DNA of 64,000 bases, from the NCBI RefSeq assembly GCF_020906515.1, contig NC_085850.1:3100001-3164000 (forward strand), read 5' to 3'. The stretch is from Vanrija pseudolonga. Its lineage: Eukaryota; Basidiomycota; Tremellomycetes; Trichosporonales; Trichosporonaceae. Below the pieces are notes generated by a model. That model had not been told where the DNA came from. It saw only the letters and a list, made by a program, of their open reading frames with translations, and searched no databases. Made by a program: the position numbers and the translations under genes. Shown here in pieces: positions 24,017 to 36,888 of this stretch (position 1 is the first letter of the stretch; each line of letters begins with the position of its first letter).

Positions 24017-25889
24017 TAATTGGTGTGTCTACAAATAACAAGCTCAACTCCGATCGGGCCTTGTCTCGGCGCACGGCGCGGACTCGGTCCGGGAGTAGTA
24101 GTGTGGTGCAGTGCGGCGGAGAGGCGGCGCACACGAGTGTACACACGCGTGTTCCCACAGATGATACATGTGCGTGACTCCGCAACCTCGGATGTGGGCA
24201 GCTGCGGCGGGGCTGGCTGGCTGGAGGCGGAGGTGTAAACGTGCACAACAATCACCCCAGACAGCGACGCAGCAACAGGAGCGAGCACCTGGGTGCAGCA
24301 AGCGCCTGGCTGCCTGCCCCGACCGACCGCCGCCGCCGCCGCCATCGTCGCCCGTCGCGCCCGCCGTCGCCCGTCGCGCCCGTCGCCCGCACCCCCGCGC
24401 AATGCGACACCGCCCAGGAACAGGGCGGCCGCCTCGTCCAGTTGACCGACCCTGCGTCCAGCGGGCGGGTTTCCCCTATCGCTGCGAGATGCACCCTTTG
24501 AATGCCGTACACTAGGCAAGGGGGGTGGCCACCATCACCTGGGCCCTCACGTCAGCAGTCCCTGTCGCCTACCTCGGCCCTCGCGTCGGTCGCTGAAGGT
24601 ACTCTTACAGTCAGCATCTGCACCCGTCGGCTGCTGGGCTGCCTGGGCACCCTCTGCCCCGCGAAACAGCCCCGCGAGATAGAACAGTGGGACAGGGTCA
24701 GACTTGCCCCTCGTCCCCTGCATGACCCAGCCCTGAGAGTGGCGTATAGTTGCAATATCCTTGATAGCTGATGCATCTGCTCATGTGTTATGCCCGAAAG
24801 ACGGGCCATCTTGGACACCTGCTGCTGCTGCAGCTGCTGCACTGCACCTGCTGCTCTCCTGCAGAGCTCCTGCAACTCTCCTGCACCTGCACCGGCCGCA
24901 TAGCTTGAGCTCAGAGGAAGAGGCACTGATCTAGCGCATCTCGTTAGAGGTCTGTTTTGGGACATGCAGCGCAGCGGCCCGCCGCCCGGCCGACCACCAG
25001 GCATTTCTTATTATCACCGGTGCCAGCTGCTGCGAGACCGACGGTCCCCCCCCACATCTCTCTTGTTCTTTCTATTCTTTGTCTCTCGAGCGGTGTACAT
25101 AGCACCGTTGCTGTACTTGGCCCCCCTTGCACAGCCGCCATACTTGTATTGCACCACGTCGCGTACTCGCGTCCCTCCCCAAAAGGTCGCCGCCGCGACT
25201 GTTGCCATCTCGACGTCGACACCACACGAGCACGACCCCGCCGCCACCCATATTACTGGCGACAACTCGTACACCAGCGCTTGGGGACAGTAGTGCTCTC
25301 TATCTCTTCCCCCCCCCCCCCTCTCTCTCCCTTGTCCCAGTGGTTCGCGGTTGTTGTCCTCGGCATCTCTGCCTACGCATCGGCCGGTCCTCGCGTTTGT
25401 CAAAAGTCAGCCAACAGTCGTCAGCGCCAACCCCTGGCCCCTCCGTTACGGCATTTAGCGTTTACTGGGATTTCAACAAAGATTTCCAGTAATTTGACCG
25501 AAGGTTTGGCCTGAACTTGCCCCTGTATTGGGTTTGTCGCCTCGGTCGGTATCCGACTACCACCTCTGGCCACCTTGAACTTGTTGCCTCGCTGGACACG
25601 AACGCCTCACCGGTCGTCGCAAGCCAGCCGCAGCCACCTGGAGCCACCAAGAGTTGCCTCCCCTCCCTCTTGCCGCCGCCACTTGCGCCACTCGACGGAC
25701 GCCCAGCATCACCTTGCCCACCACGGCGCGTCGCTCTCGACCTTAAAGTTCCGTTGGAAGCCAGCAAGGAGGCACAACCCACCAACCGACCCACTCCATC
25801 CGTCCACAGCCGTCTAGCCGTCTAGCCGTCCAGAATCCGCAGCACGTCGTCTGCAGCCAGCCAGATCCAGCAGCTCGCCAGCCCCGCTG

Positions 25890-26141
25890 ATGCAAGACGC
25901 CATGAGCGCCATCAACCAAACGGGGCGTATGGGTAGTAGCAACGGCGGAGACGGCGGTAGCGGTGGTCGTTGGAGTCAGCCACACCACATAGACCAGCAC
26001 CACCAACACCACCATCTCTATTCTCAGCAACCACTACCACCACCACCACCACCACACTTCAACATTCACCCAGCAGCCGCTCCACTCGGCCGCATCCCTC
26101 CACTTCTTGCCCCTCCACCAAACAACTCTCTCCTCTTGCAT

Positions 26142-26173
<32 letters not shown>

Positions 26174-29100
26174 ACATTACGCGTCATCCCTTCACCCACA
26201 ATCCCAATCCGTGCAAAGAAGAAAAGCTGCGCGCGTCGGCCGAACCACTCGACACGGCGCGCCAGTAGCCAAAATGAGCAACAGCCACCAAAACCGCTCA
26301 TCCAATGTCAAATCCGAGCAGTTTGACGACGACGGCTCCACCGACAACCACCACCACCCCTCTGCAAAGTGGAACAATGACCCAGGTCACGCACACGCCC
26401 AACACCAGCAGCAACAACAACATCACGATGTCGCATTCAAAGACACCCTGACCGACAAGGATGGCGCAGCCGGCCCAGTCAAGGCTGCATGCTTGAGCTG
26501 CAGGCAGAAGAAGGCAAAGTGCGATGGGACAAAGCCCATCTGCGGCCAGGTGAGCACAAAAGTCATGCGTGACGGGCGGCACGCCTAGGGTGCGTCATCC
26601 AGCCCCCAATGCTCACACCAAGACAGTGCGGTCGCAAGAACCTAGAATGCATCTACATCAAGTCGAAACGGGGTGGGGCCCGCAAGAAACGTACAGGTAA
26701 GTGTGACCTCGCACGGTAGTGCGACACTGTTTCGGATCTATTCCCAATGGTCTGGTTCACCCATTCTCTTGGCTCACGCTCCGACCCGGGTCACTGGATC
26801 ACTACTGCCGGTATTCGGCGCTGACTCGTCTCCTCTCTCCAGGTGCAGCTCCCTCGGCGCTCCAAGAGTTTCTCAAAAAGCTCGATGGCCTGCTCGCAGT
26901 GCCTCACTTTGACCTGCATCATGCAGAGCCCCAGGACGGTGACGACCCGACAAACATTGTCCGGTCATTCGCGTCGCGCGAAGAAGTGTAAGCATCATGA
27001 CGACACCGCGGCGTCATCTCCCACACTAGCGCATGCCACTGACGCAGCCAGCATGAAATGCTATTACAACGAGGTTCACCCTTACCTTTCGGTAATGCCG
27101 CCACGCCACTATCTCGTTGATGTGTTGCCCGAGTTGCTGCACGAATCCCCGTTCCTGTTGGCAACGCAGACGGTCCTTACCCTCATTCCCCATCAACTCG
27201 ACCCTAACCCCAGATCTGCTCGCTCGAAACGCCTCCGGTCGGCTGCATCAGCCCAGCTCGGCAAGCAAGCCGCTGAGGCGGTGGAGCGCACCCTTGCTCG
27301 CGGCCAATCGCTCGAGGTCGTGCAGGCGCTCTGCATTCTTGCAGTGTGGGAATGGGGCAGCACCAACGACGCCACAGCGGCCATGAGGCGTGCCTCGCAG
27401 GCTGTCCAAGTAGCCATGGACATGGGCATTCACGATATGGACCGCGACGGCACAGGCTTCGCGCTCGAAGGTATCGACTGGCACAAGGACGCGATGCGCC
27501 GCACGTGGTGGATTCTCTACGTCTACCAGCTCACAATTGCACTCGTGTCAGGCCTTCCCCCGCCAGTTGGCCCCGATGACAAGCGCGTTCGTGTCGACTT
27601 TCCCATCTGTTCGGATAAAGATCGGACGTGGTCGACCTGGGTCAACTGCATTCGCCAATGCTCGCGAGTGTGTGCAATTGTCAACGAACTTATTTATGCG
27701 CCAAGCCAGACCGAGCCCGCCACGCATACGTGGGGGACCCTGCCCGCCGACGCCCTTTCGGCTCAGCAGGCCGCAGACAAGCGCCGCCAGATGATTCAGT
27801 TCGACAAGGAAATCATGGAGCTCATGAAGCAGACCGAGAGGATGAGCATTGTCGAGCAGGTCCCCGGTGGTGAAGAGGAAGTGGTCAAGAACCAGCAGAT
27901 TGGCACCCGCTTTGGACTCGCCGTCACCCATATCCACATTCACCGCCACCAGGCCTTCCCCGAGGTCTCGCTTTACTCGAAGCGTATATGTGGTTTCCCC
28001 GCTTCGGGGGCCACGGATATTGATGATAGCTCTGAGGCTGGATCGTCAATCCACCGCAAGGACAGTGGCGACAGTGCCGTGTCCTTTGACGACTATGGTA
28101 CGACGCAACCTACCGAGTACCACCCGCAACTCCAGCAGCCCTCGGCCCAGGGGTACAACTACGCCAGTGGTTACCAGAACCAGCAGCACCATGCCCCTCA
28201 GCCGGTGGCGCACCAACAGGGAGCGGCCTCGCAATCCCCCATGATGGCGTTCGGGTCCGCGTACTACCAGGAAGCCGTACTCCGTGTTGACCAGATGATG
28301 GCCAACTTCAACAACCCAGTTCGCGCTCAGCAGCACCAGCAGCAACAGCAACAGCAACAGCAGATGGCGGCCCAACCACCGCATCACTCGTACAGCACAG
28401 ACTCGGCACCCCACACCTTCAACAGCTACCAGATTGCGCCCGAGCCTCATCAGCAGCATCTGTCATCGGGCCAACTCCAATACAGTGCCCCGCCACAACA
28501 GCCCGTGTACGCATCCCAGCAGCAGCAGTTCGCCTCCCCGCCTCAGCAGCAGTACAGCGGCTCACTACCGACCGCTCCTCTGTCACCCGACGCGTACATG
28601 TCTCAGTCCTTTGGCGGCCAAACGACGTACGAGCCCCAGTCGTACACCTCCGGACCCGAGTACCAGCAGACCAACACCTTCACGTCGCCACCGCAGACGA
28701 CGGTGGTCCACCCCGAGTACGCCCAGTGGCAACATCAGCAACAGCACCCCCAAAGTGGCATCACCCAGGACATGTGGCACCCAGAGACATACCCCGAGTA
28801 TCTCCCGCCTCCCTGGTTCGCGAAGCCCAACGGCGCCGCCGAGTTGTTCATCCCTCCGCTTGACGAGCCCCGCCACGTCCCTGCGATCCAAATCCCACCG
28901 GTAATCGAGGCTTACCAGGTGCCACCGCCTTCGGTGGCGCCGCAGCTGTCAGTGTCACCAACCCTCGACATGACAAACTACAGCAGTGGCGCGAGCAGCC
29001 GTGCTGCGACCGTTCCTGCCCCCTCCGCTCCAGTCAAACACCGCACTTGGGGGATCGACGAGAACGACGAGTTTGTCCCCACCGAGGACGTCAAGGCTGC

Positions 29101-29554
29101 CGAACTCGTCGAGACCTTCCCTCCTGGTATCAGTCTTGCTCGCTGCGCAACTGCGGCAAACGCCATTGTGCGTTTGGAAATTGTCCACCGGAGTGCTGCC
29201 CTTGCGTTGGATGGAACGCCCAAGTGGATTCCTTTCTGCGCCTGCGGCCTCGTCTCTGGCGCCTACTCCTTCCTCCTGCTTGTGCTCGCCGTGCAAGCCG
29301 AAAACACCTTTGGCGAGTACTCTGAAGCCCGCAGCGAGGAAGTCGAGGCCCTCCTCACCAACGTAAAAATTATCCTGGCCGGCCTCGAAGCCTACGGCAT
29401 CATGTGGGAAGGAATCGACATGATGGCTCGCGAGGTCCGCGCCGCCGTCGAGGCGGCGACTCGCCTGCCCACCGAGGTGCAGAGCGCGCGCTCATCAAGC
29501 AACCCTGCATCAGGCGGTGCCATCTCCAACGTACCCCACGGGTATGATCAATGA
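25890..29554 (+). CDS. Zn2Cys6 fungal transcription factor, Q-rich
   Basis: Exons 25890-26549, 26627-26696, 26843-26987 and 27052-29554 encode 1,125 residues. The binuclear zinc cluster is canonical, CX2CX6CX6CX2CX6C, at residues about 202-228 (CLSCRQKKAKC, then CGQCGRKNLEC), split by the first intron after CGQ and followed by a basic KSKRGGARKKR linker. The N-terminus is His/Gln/Pro-rich with a run of eight Gln. A fungal-specific transcription-factor middle homology region follows (VHPYLSVMPPRHYLVDVLP, MRRTWWILYVYQLTIALVSG). A long Gln/Pro/Tyr-rich activation-like region precedes a helical C-terminus. It should act in the nucleus as a DNA-binding regulator; the pathway cannot be told. A four-kilobase gene-free upstream region suggests complex control. 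Confidence 0.88.
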
Positions 29555-30314
29555 CTCGCGGTCCACAGACGAGTCAGCAGACTGGCCAGTATGGTCACTG
29601 CGTAAGGGAACACTTGTCTGTGGGTGTGTGAGAGGAGGGCCCATCACGCCGGTCGGAGGCCGGAAGCCGACCGTCCGGCACTTGACTCGGGTATCGCGGC
29701 GCCCGAGAACGACCTGCTGCGATGTAGAGCAGTGTCGTGGGGCGATGTGACGCCGATCGCGTCATCATCGCCGCCGTGAGTGACTTAACGAACGAATCCG
29801 AGTTGCGCAGTAGTGTGCCTCGGTTAGATTGGGCATTTTTTGGATTTTTCTTTTAAGTTATTTGTGTCGTATCGGAGAATAGTTCCGAGGGAATTTTCGT
29901 GAGCTAGAAGGTGTTGTATATGCTCAATGTCATGACGATTGTGGAGCAGGCAGGTTGCGCAGTCTGGGGCGGAAGAGGTTTGTTTGCGCGGGGTTGTGCA
30001 TGAATCTGCCACGCGCCGTGGCTTGGTGCCTGGGCAAGTGCCACAAGGGTGTGGTTGAGGGTTGCTCAACCGTGGGAAAGTGACATGCTGGCGGGATTAT
30101 CCCGGGGTTACAAAGTCGTGGCACCTGGCCAAATTTCTTTTGAGACGATTTGCTCCCGTTCCGACTCTGGTACCGTCGCTGCAGCCTGGCAGCCTCCCTC
30201 GCACGCTCACCCACTCCCTCGCCCACTGCCCTGCGTCGCCGCCGCTGCTGCCATCAAGCACGATCATCTGCCGTCGACAGCGTTCTCCATCCGACAACCA
30301 AAAAATCGACCGCA
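29555..30314. other. Intergenic, 3' of the regulator and eL39 promoter
   Basis: No gene seen. An AT-rich patch at 29825-29880 (TTTTTTGGATTTTTC, TTTTAAGTTATTTG) may hold 3'-end signals of the zinc-cluster gene. The last 150 bases are C-rich promoter/leader sequence of the ribosomal protein gene. Confidence 0.45.
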
Positions 30315-31165
30315 ATGGTTAGTAGATTTGCGCGCGGCGGCAGCGTAACGGCGACGGCAACGGCACGGACGAGGACGACACAGCAGGGACAGGACGGACG
30401 ACTTGGCCTCGACTTGCCACGGCTCGAAATACGGCAGGGAGAAAGTTGGGAGACGGTGGTGGTGGAAGTTTTCGACGGAGAACAGCTGGAGAAGGCGAGC
30501 GCTCGACACGACGTCCATGGTGTTGGTGACGACGGCAGCACCGGCGTCGTGCGTTCCTCTGCGTCGCTGTGCTGGAGAACAACCTTGGAATCGAAACTGT
30601 GCACCAGCGAAACTCGGCGTCGAACAGCGTCGTGTGATCCGCGACATGAACGACGTCGAAGCTCTACCTCGACTCTCGTCAAGCCCACCGCTCGCCACTG
30701 TCCTGCTGTCTCTCCTACCGTCATGCCGTCGCCGTACCGCCCGCCCGCCGCGCAGCACAAACCCCAACACAACCATACTAACCCCCCGCCCAGCCTTCGC
30801 AGAAGACTTTCATCATCAAGCAGAAGCTTGCCAAGAAGGCCCGCCAGAACCGCCCCATCCCCCAGTGGTTCCGCCTCAAGACTGACAGTGAGTCGAGCCT
30901 CACGAGCGCGCAGCGCGAGGGAGGCGGCGGTTGGACTGGGACTGGCACTTGGGTAGAGGAGGGCCAGTCGGGCGGACACTCGCGCACCTTTGCGTTCGAC
31001 TCTGCCTCGCCTTGCCGTCCTGCACCCACCCAGAACCTTCCACGCCCCTCTGCTCGTCCTCGCGCTCGCGCTCCTCTGCGCCGGACCACTCGCTAACCCC
31101 CCGCAGCCAAGATTCAGTACAACGCCAAGCGCCGCCACTGGCGCCGCACCAAGCTCAACCTCTAA
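30315..31165 (+). CDS. 60S ribosomal protein eL39
   Basis: Exons 30315-30317, 30794-30887 and 31107-31165 encode 51 residues, the family's normal length. The sequence (MPSQKTFIIKQKLAKKARQ, NRPIPQWFRLKTD, KRRHWRRTKLNL) is plainly eL39, a small basic protein lining the exit tunnel of the large subunit. The first exon is just the ATG, with the intron starting directly after it, as commonly seen in fungal ribosomal protein genes. The introns (476 and 219 nt) are far longer than the coding sequence and than the local norm. I looked for C/D snoRNA boxes in them by eye and saw no clear pair. Confidence 0.93.
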
Positions 31166-31795
31166 TCGGCGTCCTGTCGTGGTCTCTCCGTCACGCTGGA
31201 GCGCACGGCTGCGGACTGGCGTCTGCTGCCCGTAGTATGGACCTGTAGATGAGCATATGGCAGAGCGTGTATACTAGCGGCGGCGAGCGAGCACCGAGCG
31301 CAGCGAGGTGCGAGGGCGGGGCAGGGGTAGTAAGGACACGAGGAGCTGGGGAGCGGAGGCCGTCGAGGCGGTCGCGACGCAGCAAGGCGGGGTGTGGATT
31401 TGCAGAGGCTTGCGAAAGGACGAGACAGGTGTCGAGACAGTCAGATGCGGATGGGGGTATGGAGGAGACGACGACGCGACGGACGAGGCGAATGAGTTGT
31501 CTGTGGCACACCCCCGACCGAACCCCACCACCAACCCCTCAATCCCACTTCGATTCATTCAGGTCATTGTCTGCCATGTGCTATGAGTTTGTGCTTCTGT
31601 GGCTATGGCTTTGGGACGGTGTGCGTGTGGGATGTTGTGTGGTCGTGGAGTTATGGATAGTGACGGGCATCGAGCGGGCACGATGGATGTTGGCATGGGG
31701 TTCTTGATGTTGTTAGATGGAGCAAGGCAAGAGGCATTGGCAGGTCGTCGCGGCGTACCACGCCTGCCGCTGCGCGGCAGGCGCGTTCCTACACG
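31166..31795. other. Convergent intergenic region
   Basis: Between eL39 (+) and the F-box gene (-), both ending here. Open frames on both strands lack protein character. No repeats of note. Confidence 0.45.
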
Positions 31796-33013
31796 CTACC
31801 ACGGCGCGTCAAACCGCCCGTCATCCACAACACCCGTCTTATCCCGCATGCCCATCTCTCCACCCATCTTGCGCTTGCTGCGCGCCTTGCGACCACCGAG
31901 CGCCTTGTATCCCTCCCTTGCGGCAAGCTTGCGCTCCGTGGGGGTCAGGCTGCCCTGGTTTCCAGTATCTGCCCAGCGCGAGGCATTTCCCGAGCCCATG
32001 CCGGCGTGCGAGTGGCGGTTGGACGGCGTATTGTAGCCGCTCGAATGGAGCGAGTATATGTCTACGCGGAGCGGGTCCGTGTCGTCCTTATTCGGGTCGG
32101 AGCGCGCAAGCGTGCTGTGGAACACTGATTTCCACGCGCGCTTACTCTCTGCCTTGGACCACTGCGGCTGTGTCGAGCTCGGTACGGGCACGGCCGGGAG
32201 GCTCGAGAGGCGCGGCGTCTTGTCGTACGGGTCGAAGAACTCGGTGCCGTCGTCGAGCTTGCGCGTCTTGCCTGTCGCAGCGCCCGATAGTGTCGGGAGA
32301 ACGAGGGCGCGGTTCTGAAGGAACCAGACTGGCGGCTCGGTCAGCATCGATTCGGCGTGTGAAGGCACACGAGGCCGCGGAACCGATTGCGGCCGTTGGC
32401 GCCGTTGCCACACTCTTATCGCGGCCTGCGCCACTCACCGTAGTTGAGCGTGCTCGACTTTTGCCAGCGCTTGCATACCCTGTCGCAGCGCGCGAGGCTG
32501 CGGATGTCGAGCTGCAGGAAGATGCGCACCGCAAGGTGCGTGGGGAGTAGGCGGAGCTGGGGGTGTTAGGGGGGTTGTATGCAAGGGTGGAGGGTAGGCC
32601 GGTGGAGGGGTGGAGGGCGGAGACAATGGCGTCGGTGGCGAGGGTCACGGGGTGCTCGCCGCCGCTACCGTCGTCGCCATCACCCCCCGGCGTCTGGGCG
32701 TCGCCGCGCCTATGCACACTCCTGTCTTGGCTGCCCACTCGCCGAGCTGACTCACTGGATCCTTGCTGCCGACCTTCTTGATGCGCTGCCCGAGGACCAT
32801 ACCCTTGCCCGGGATGGGCGTGCCGGGCGCGGTACCGCGTCCTACGGCGACATACTCGTTGTCGTCGTCTTCTTCGTCCGAGGCGGAGCGGCCGCCGCGG
32901 CGCGACGATCCGACCGAGCTGGGCGGGCGCGGCGTGTGGCTCGGGTGCGCGACCTGCTGGGCGACGTGCAGGTTCTGCAGCGCCGTGTGGAGGAGCGAGG
33001 TGGTAGTGGACAT
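31796..33013 (-). CDS. F-box protein
   Basis: Exons 33013-32756, 32556-32439 and 32328-31796 give 302 residues. The F-box spans the two introns: DPLRLLPTHLAVRIFLQL, DIRSLARCDRVCKRWQ, then NYVWFLQNRALVLPTL. This short motif binds Skp1, so the protein is a likely substrate receptor of an SCF ubiquitin ligase. Upstream is an acidic disordered part (SASDEEDDDNEYVAVG) and downstream a basic Ser/Gly-rich tail (TPTERKLAAREGYKALGGRK). No WD40 or LRR repeats follow, so the substrate domain is not obvious. The acceptor of the second intron is chosen to keep the F-box in frame (CCGCCAG rather than ACCGAG). Confidence 0.78.
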
Positions 33014-33848
33014 TGTTGGGTGGTGGGTGGAGAGTGGTGTAGAGTAGTAGGATGTTGATACTGCTAGTCACAAGACACGACACCTATACACTGGGATGGA
33101 TGCGAGTGGTGATGAAGAGGAGAGTGACGATGCTTTGTTCGGAATGGGCTGGTTGTGATGGGCGGAGGGCGAGGGCGGGGGGGATGAGCGAGGTGGTGTA
33201 AGTGCCGGAAGAGGGAGGGGAGTCGCGCGCGGAGAGAGGAGAACATTACTGACGTAGTGGGCTAGATGCGGCACCCAGCCAGCCAGCCAGCCAGCCAGTC
33301 GGATCGCCCGCATAGCCTAGCCGGGAATGAAATGGCCAGCCAGTGAACACCTGCACGTGACAAGTCACTCCGCTCCCAGTGGCACTTATTCTAGATATTC
33401 TAGGGAACTGTGGCGGGTCAAGCCAGAACACGCATAGCGTAGTGAGCACAGAGGCTAGACTGGGAACAATGAGGGCTGGCTGGCTGGCTGGCTGGCTTGG
33501 GGCGGGCCAGACATCGATTGCACAAGGCCTACCGTACCCGTCACGCGACAAACGCGCTCGCAAGGTGCGCAGACGCGTGGGACAGCTCACACGCCAGCCA
33601 TGATGACGCGGTGACGCCCTAACAGTAGATGTCATACTCTTCAGCCTCATACTGTAACGTACACCGGCGCACTCCTGTTTGAAATGTCTCACAGCACACA
33701 GCGCACACGCGCACGCAACGCATCGCACATCGCGCACGCACATGACTAGCCGTGCGTACTCAGCCACTGACGCGGACGGCCGACCAACTCGGCGCCCACG
33801 CTGCCTGCTGCGACCAACCGCGAACCGTTCATATCATACATGTGTCTA
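33014..33848. other. Intergenic, F-box promoter and VMA9 3' side
   Basis: No gene seen. It contains two complementary tetranucleotide arrays (33275-33298 and 33475-33497) and a CACGTG at 33354-33359 between them. Confidence 0.5.
33275..33497. repeat. Inverted pair of tetranucleotide arrays, (CCAG)n ... (CTGG)n
   Basis: About six CCAG units at 33275-33298 face about five CTGG units at 33475-33497 on the same strand, so the two arrays are reverse complements separated by about 175 bases. They could pair into a stem of about 20 bp in single-stranded DNA or RNA. A further CCAGCCAG lies at about 33336-33342. Confidence 0.75.
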
Positions 33849-34758
33849 TTAATGCCCAACATTCGGACGCAGGTCGGCGCGCTTTGGTTCTGGAGGTGTC
33901 AGTGGGGGCGAGGACGGCGGGGGTAGGGGGGGGGGGGTAGGAGGAGGTGAGCAAGGGAAAGGCCAAGCCAGTCCGAGGAGAAGGTGGAAGCTCGTGATAC
34001 AGCGGCTGGGACCGCCGGTAGCGCGCTGGGCGCTGGAACTCCCACCGCCGAACGCCTGGGAGAGCTTGTGTCCAGGACCATCTTGCAAGTCCATCGGCAC
34101 ATCACAGTGCCCCAGCACCACCCCGGTGTGCCATCTCCGACCCGCCCACCGCAGCCACACACCCATACTCACGGATCAGAGGGTTGAGCTGCGCCGTGTA
34201 CGTGATGCCCCACATGAGCCAGAGGCAGGCGAGCGTGAGGGACACGCTGGAGCGGATCAGGCTGGGGATGTTAGTGTGATTGAGCGGGTCGAGCAGGGAA
34301 TCCATTCGGTCATTGTGGAGGGAAGGTCGTTCGGCGGCGGCAGATCGACGGACAGCAGTGAGACTTCGTCGCCAGCTGGCAACCGGGCGGGGAAGACAAT
34401 GCCGCGCCGTCCCTCACCGGTATGCAGGCCCCTTCCCTCTCAGTCACTCCCATCCAGTCGCTGCACGAGGAAGACGAGGAAGACATCGCCCACCCACCCG
34501 CCCTCGAGCAAGCTTGCAAGGAAGGTGGCCCACCCACCCGCCCTGCTGGCGCGAGCAAGATGTCGCCCGCCCACCCACCCCTATGATCGCTGCGCGATCA
34601 AGAATGTATGCCACCACCCACCCCTCCACCCGGCTCCGCCTCCCCCTCTCTCACACGTGCACTTACGTCTGGTTCTTGCCGCGGGGAGTCGCAAACCATA
34701 CCGCGACGCCAATCGCGCCCATGATGAAGCCGATGAGGAGGACGTGTCCAAAGCCCAT
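33849..34758 (-). CDS. V-ATPase subunit e (Vma9)
   Basis: Exons 34758-34667, 34261-34173 and 33889-33849 encode 73 residues, matching yeast Vma9 (73). Two transmembrane helices are visible (MGFGHVLLIGFIMGAIGVAV and LTLACLWLMWGITYTAQL). The tail QPKRADLRPNVGH aligns with the APRRSDLRP end of Vma9. The subunit sits in the membrane Vo sector of the vacuolar proton pump. Introns of 405 and 283 nt dwarf the coding sequence; the second carries a poly-G run near 33925-33940. The gene diverges from ERG3 across about 1.1 kb. Confidence 0.88.
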
Positions 34759-35842
34759 CGTGAGAGGTGAAAAGGGGAGGGGGTGGAGGTCGAGGTTGAG
34801 GTGGGGAGGAGACGGGATACGAGGAGCTGGGCTGCTCGCTCTGTTTCCTTTCGCCGGGCGCTGTCGTGGAGCGGCCGCAGCGGCTTGGTACGCGCGTGTG
34901 CGGTGTGTGAGCGAGGTGGGTGGGGTCGCTAATCGAGCCTGGCTGGGCAGAGGTCGAGGCGTCGAGGTCTTGTCGAGGACAATCTCGTCGATAACAGCTG
35001 CAGATGTCGTTGGCGTCACTCACTCGGTGCGGCTGCGGCAAGTGACGCTCGACGCGAGCGGGAGCAATGCTCGATGCGGGATCAAACCCACGTGCGTCCT
35101 CCACCACGCGAGAATACCCCCGCCCATGCTGGCCTTCGCGCACTTGCCGCTCCGCCGGCGGCCACCGGCCGAAGCCACCCAGCGACGATCGTACCACTTT
35201 TCGCGTGCCCCCTGATGTTTTGTTTGGCGACGCAGAGGCGGCGGCTAGGACTTTTGTAATCCACGCCAGGTCCATTAGCAGCAAATTGTATTGTATTGCG
35301 GGTTTGCCGAGTCGGCCTCGGCCGTGACACTGTGTGTGGTTTTGGAAATTTGGCCGCACCTGCACCACCTACCTGCCAAGTGCACCACCACACCTGCCCG
35401 CACCCAGCGCGCCTCGGTCACCTGCCGCTCGCTGCCTGCTCCTCGACGACGTCAACGAACACACACCGCGCTCTCTCGCTTTCTCTCGCTTCGCATTGCT
35501 TTACTCTCTCCACCTACTACTCGTGCACGGCCGTCAAAGCCACCGCCACACCAGCCAGCAACCCAGGCCATCCCGCTGCCCACGCACACATCGTCCCACT
35601 GCTGCCTGCTGCCGGCGCGACCACAACAACACCCCGCCCCGCCCCGCCGCGCGCGCTCACATCGTCCCACCACACCGTGTCAAGCGCAATCGCCCGAGCG
35701 CGCCGTGCCCCGCCGAGCACACTCGACTTTATCAGCTGATCCGAGCACGGCACACTAGTGCTTCTTCCTAGCCCACCGTCGCGTCCACCTCGCTCCCGAC
35801 AAAACTCGCCGTCCATTCCGCACCTCTCACCGCCCCCGCACA
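34759..35842. promoter_or_regulatory. Divergent VMA9/ERG3 intergenic region
   Basis: No gene is supported. The half near ERG3 is C/A/T-rich with CTCTCTCGCTTTCTCTCG and CACC repeats typical of a leader. I looked for a clear sterol-response element before ERG3 and did not find an unambiguous one. Confidence 0.45.
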
Positions 35843-36888
35843 ATGGATCTCGTCCTCCACTACGGCGACGAGTACGTCTTCGACGCGGCGTACGCGTACC
35901 TCCTCCCCAAGCCTGGCCAGCTCGCGTCGGCCGCCGCTAACGGCACGACGATTGCCGGCGAGTCGCTCGCCACGGCGTCGCGCCTCGCCCGCGACAACAT
36001 CTACCGCCAGTGCGCGTCCCTCTGGGTCATTGCCGTTGTCGGCGCGTTGATCGTCTACTTCATCTTCTGCTCGCTGTCCTACTTTTTCCTGTATGACCGG
36101 CGGCTCGAGCACCACCCCCGCTTCCTCAAGAACCAGATCCGCCAGGAGATTATCAGCTCGCTCGTCGCCGCGCCGACCATTGGCGTCCTCACCGTCCCCT
36201 GGTTCCTCGGAGAGGTCCGCGGCAAGTCGACGCTGTACGAGAACGTTGACGACTATGGCTGGGCCTACTTTGTCTTCTCGGCTGTCTTGTTCCTCGTCGT
36301 GACCGACTTCTTGATCTACTGGATCCACCGCATCGAGCACCACCCGTCAATCTACAAGTACATCCACAAGCCTCACCACAAGTGGATTGTGCCCACGCCC
36401 TACGCCGCGCTTGCCTTCCACCCGCTCGACGGCTATGCCCAGTCGCTCCCCTACCAGTGAGTAGCGTGTGGCTGGCTTTTGTTGGCAGCGCCACACCGTG
36501 ACAGGCCACCAGCCGTCGATCCTTTGTTTCACTGCTAACGCCCTTCAGCATCTTCGTCTTCGTCTTCCCCATGCACCGCCTGCTCTACCTCGGCATGTTT
36601 GCGTTTGTCCAGTTCTGGACCATCTTCATCCACGACGGTGACATGATCTCGGGCGGCTGGGCTGAGAAGTTTATCAACTCGCCTGCGCACCACACGCTCC
36701 ACCACATCTACTTCACCTGCAACTACGGCCAGTACTTTACGTGGGCCGACAAGACGTTTGACTCGCACCGCGAGCCCGTCCCCGCGCTCGACCCCCTGAT
36801 CGCGTCGCTCAAGAACATGCAGGCCAAGGGCCTGGTCGACGCGGCTGGCAAGCCGATCCCGCAGAACAAGAACAAGAAGTCGCAGTGA
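35843..36888 (+). CDS. ERG3: Sterol C-5 desaturase
   Basis: Exons 35843-36456 and 36549-36888 encode 317 residues. The enzyme introduces the C-5 double bond in late ergosterol synthesis in the ER, using a di-iron centre. The three histidine clusters are intact: HRIEHH, HKPHHKW and HTLHH. The WIVPTPYAALAFHPLDGYAQ segment and NYGQYFTWADKTFDSHREP tail are Erg3 signatures. Four hydrophobic segments flank them (SLWVIAVVGALIVYFIFCSL, YFVFSAVLFLVVTDFLIYW). The KNKNKKSQ tail is a possible ER-retention-type lysine end, though not a strict KKXX. Loss of Erg3 in fungi is known to affect azole response. Confidence 0.94.

Larger units (their letters stand above)
21807..25889. other. 4-kb gene-poor, repeat-rich upstream region of the zinc-cluster regulator
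   Basis: No frame here shows convincing protein character, although GC-rich sequence keeps many frames open. It holds clustered simple repeats: CCGA and CTCCC units at 22852-22940, CTGG units at 23371-23400, CCAGAG/CCAGCG units at 23770-23800, (CTG)8 at 23993-24016, GCC and CGTCGCC units at 24325-24390, and CTG/CTCCTGCA-rich sequence at 24816-24890. Pyrimidine-only runs near 25050 and 25305-25330 resemble transcription-start tracts. The likely content is an extended promoter and a long 5' leader, possibly with upstream ORFs or a non-coding transcript. Confidence 0.5.
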